Source: Chiridota heheva (lineage: Eukaryota; Echinodermata; Holothuroidea; Apodida; Chiridotidae). From it: a DNA stretch of 64,000 nt. Below the pieces are notes generated by a model. The model made no database searches and was not told the DNA's origin. It saw only the letters and a list, made by a program, of their open reading frames with translations. Every line of letters starts with the position of its first letter. Position 1 is the stretch's first letter. Made by a program: the position numbers and the translations under genes. Location: NCBI GenBank assembly GCA_020152595.1, contig JAIGNY010003061.1:459501-523500 (forward strand). The letters are read 5' to 3'. Below, piece by piece: positions 63,551 through 64,000 of this stretch.

Positions 63551-64000
63551 CCAATTGTTTTTATTAGCTCAACATCCCTTTAAGGGATTTGTAGCTTATG
63601 CGATGACTAACTTAAGAGCCAGGTTCTCGCCCGGATATGTTCAGATTTTTGCAGCATTTATCATATCCTTTGCATCTTTTTAATACTTTGCTGTGTTGCT
63701 ATGTTTGGCTTAAATAGATAGATATGTTGATGCAATTAACAATTCATATTGTTGCGAAGTTTTAACAAATTCTGTATTTCCCAAAATTACTTCAAATCTT
63801 TCAAAACTCAGATTGTACTCGGCGCAATCCGAAGGAATTTAGCATATATAATAAATAACATTGGCTCGGGAAATACCATCAATCATCTCCAATTGAAAGA
63901 AAACTATGTTTTCATTGGCTGGAGCATTACAATACCGTCTTGCACATATGCTAATTGAGCGTGATATCCAGTTTGGGATTTCTCCCAATGAGTAGCCAAT

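Larger units (their letters stand above)
60438..64000 (+). other. Start of PLCB intron 3 (runs off the window)
   Basis: Begins with the strong donor gtaagt. It contains a TTAA foldback, a trinucleotide array and two copies of an interspersed repeat. No further PLC-beta exon was recognised before the window ends. Stretches 61780..62450 and 62745..63230 are AT-rich with no recognised features beyond short repeat-like tails. Confidence 0.75.

Overview
This window is animal nuclear DNA. It is AT-rich, gene-poor and full of repeats. The only host gene I can support is a phospholipase C beta (PLCB) on the + strand. Three small GT-AG exons (30027..30095, 35740..35880, 60358..60437) encode a continuous stretch of about 97 residues matching the second half of the PLC-beta PH domain and the start of the EF-hand region. 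The introns between them are about 5.6 kb and 24.5 kb. No exon for the PLCB N-terminus was found in the first 30 kb, so positions 1..30026 are read as a further long intron or upstream DNA, and 60438..64000 as the start of the next intron. Intron size and repeat content suggest a marine invertebrate, perhaps an echinoderm or other ambulacrarian. That placement is an inference of low confidence.

Layout. 1..13.8 kb: a 26-bp minisatellite, a paired TTAA MITE, a 41-bp minisatellite, degenerate AAAT-rich arrays and a 5'-truncated LINE with RNase H and a 9-bp target duplication. 13.8..16.5 kb: a piggyBac-type element with TTAA ends and two minus-strand coding pieces. 16.6..18.6 kb: a 24-bp minisatellite with higher-order structure. 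19..25 kb: a possible inverted-repeat element and a decayed Penelope-like element between two long (TA)n tracts. 26..29.7 kb: LINE ends, one interrupted by a nested LINE tail with a clean target duplication, and a short TTAA foldback MITE. 30..36 kb: the first two PLCB exons and a long foldback repeat. 36..60 kb (intron 2): tRNA-derived SINEs, MITEs (one hAT-like with an 8-bp target duplication), a large TTAA foldback, a 35-bp hairpin minisatellite, an element with two converging tRNA-like ends, an inverted duplication leading into a 22-bp satellite, a small C2H2 zinc-finger ORF, a 997-bp inverted-repeat transposon and a second paired TTAA MITE. 60..64 kb: PLCB exon 3 between two palindromic elements, a trinucleotide array and a duplicated interspersed repeat.

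The strongest theme is repeated use of TTAA as an insertion site. At least five element families end exactly at TTAA, including foldbacks, paired MITEs and a piggyBac-like parent. Some of these families also contain tRNA-like heads or subterminal hairpins. Most long open frames here are by-products of tandem repeats whose unit contains no stop. No LTR retrotransposon, retrovirus or Polinton was recognised. All motif and homology calls were made by eye; no search or folding was run.
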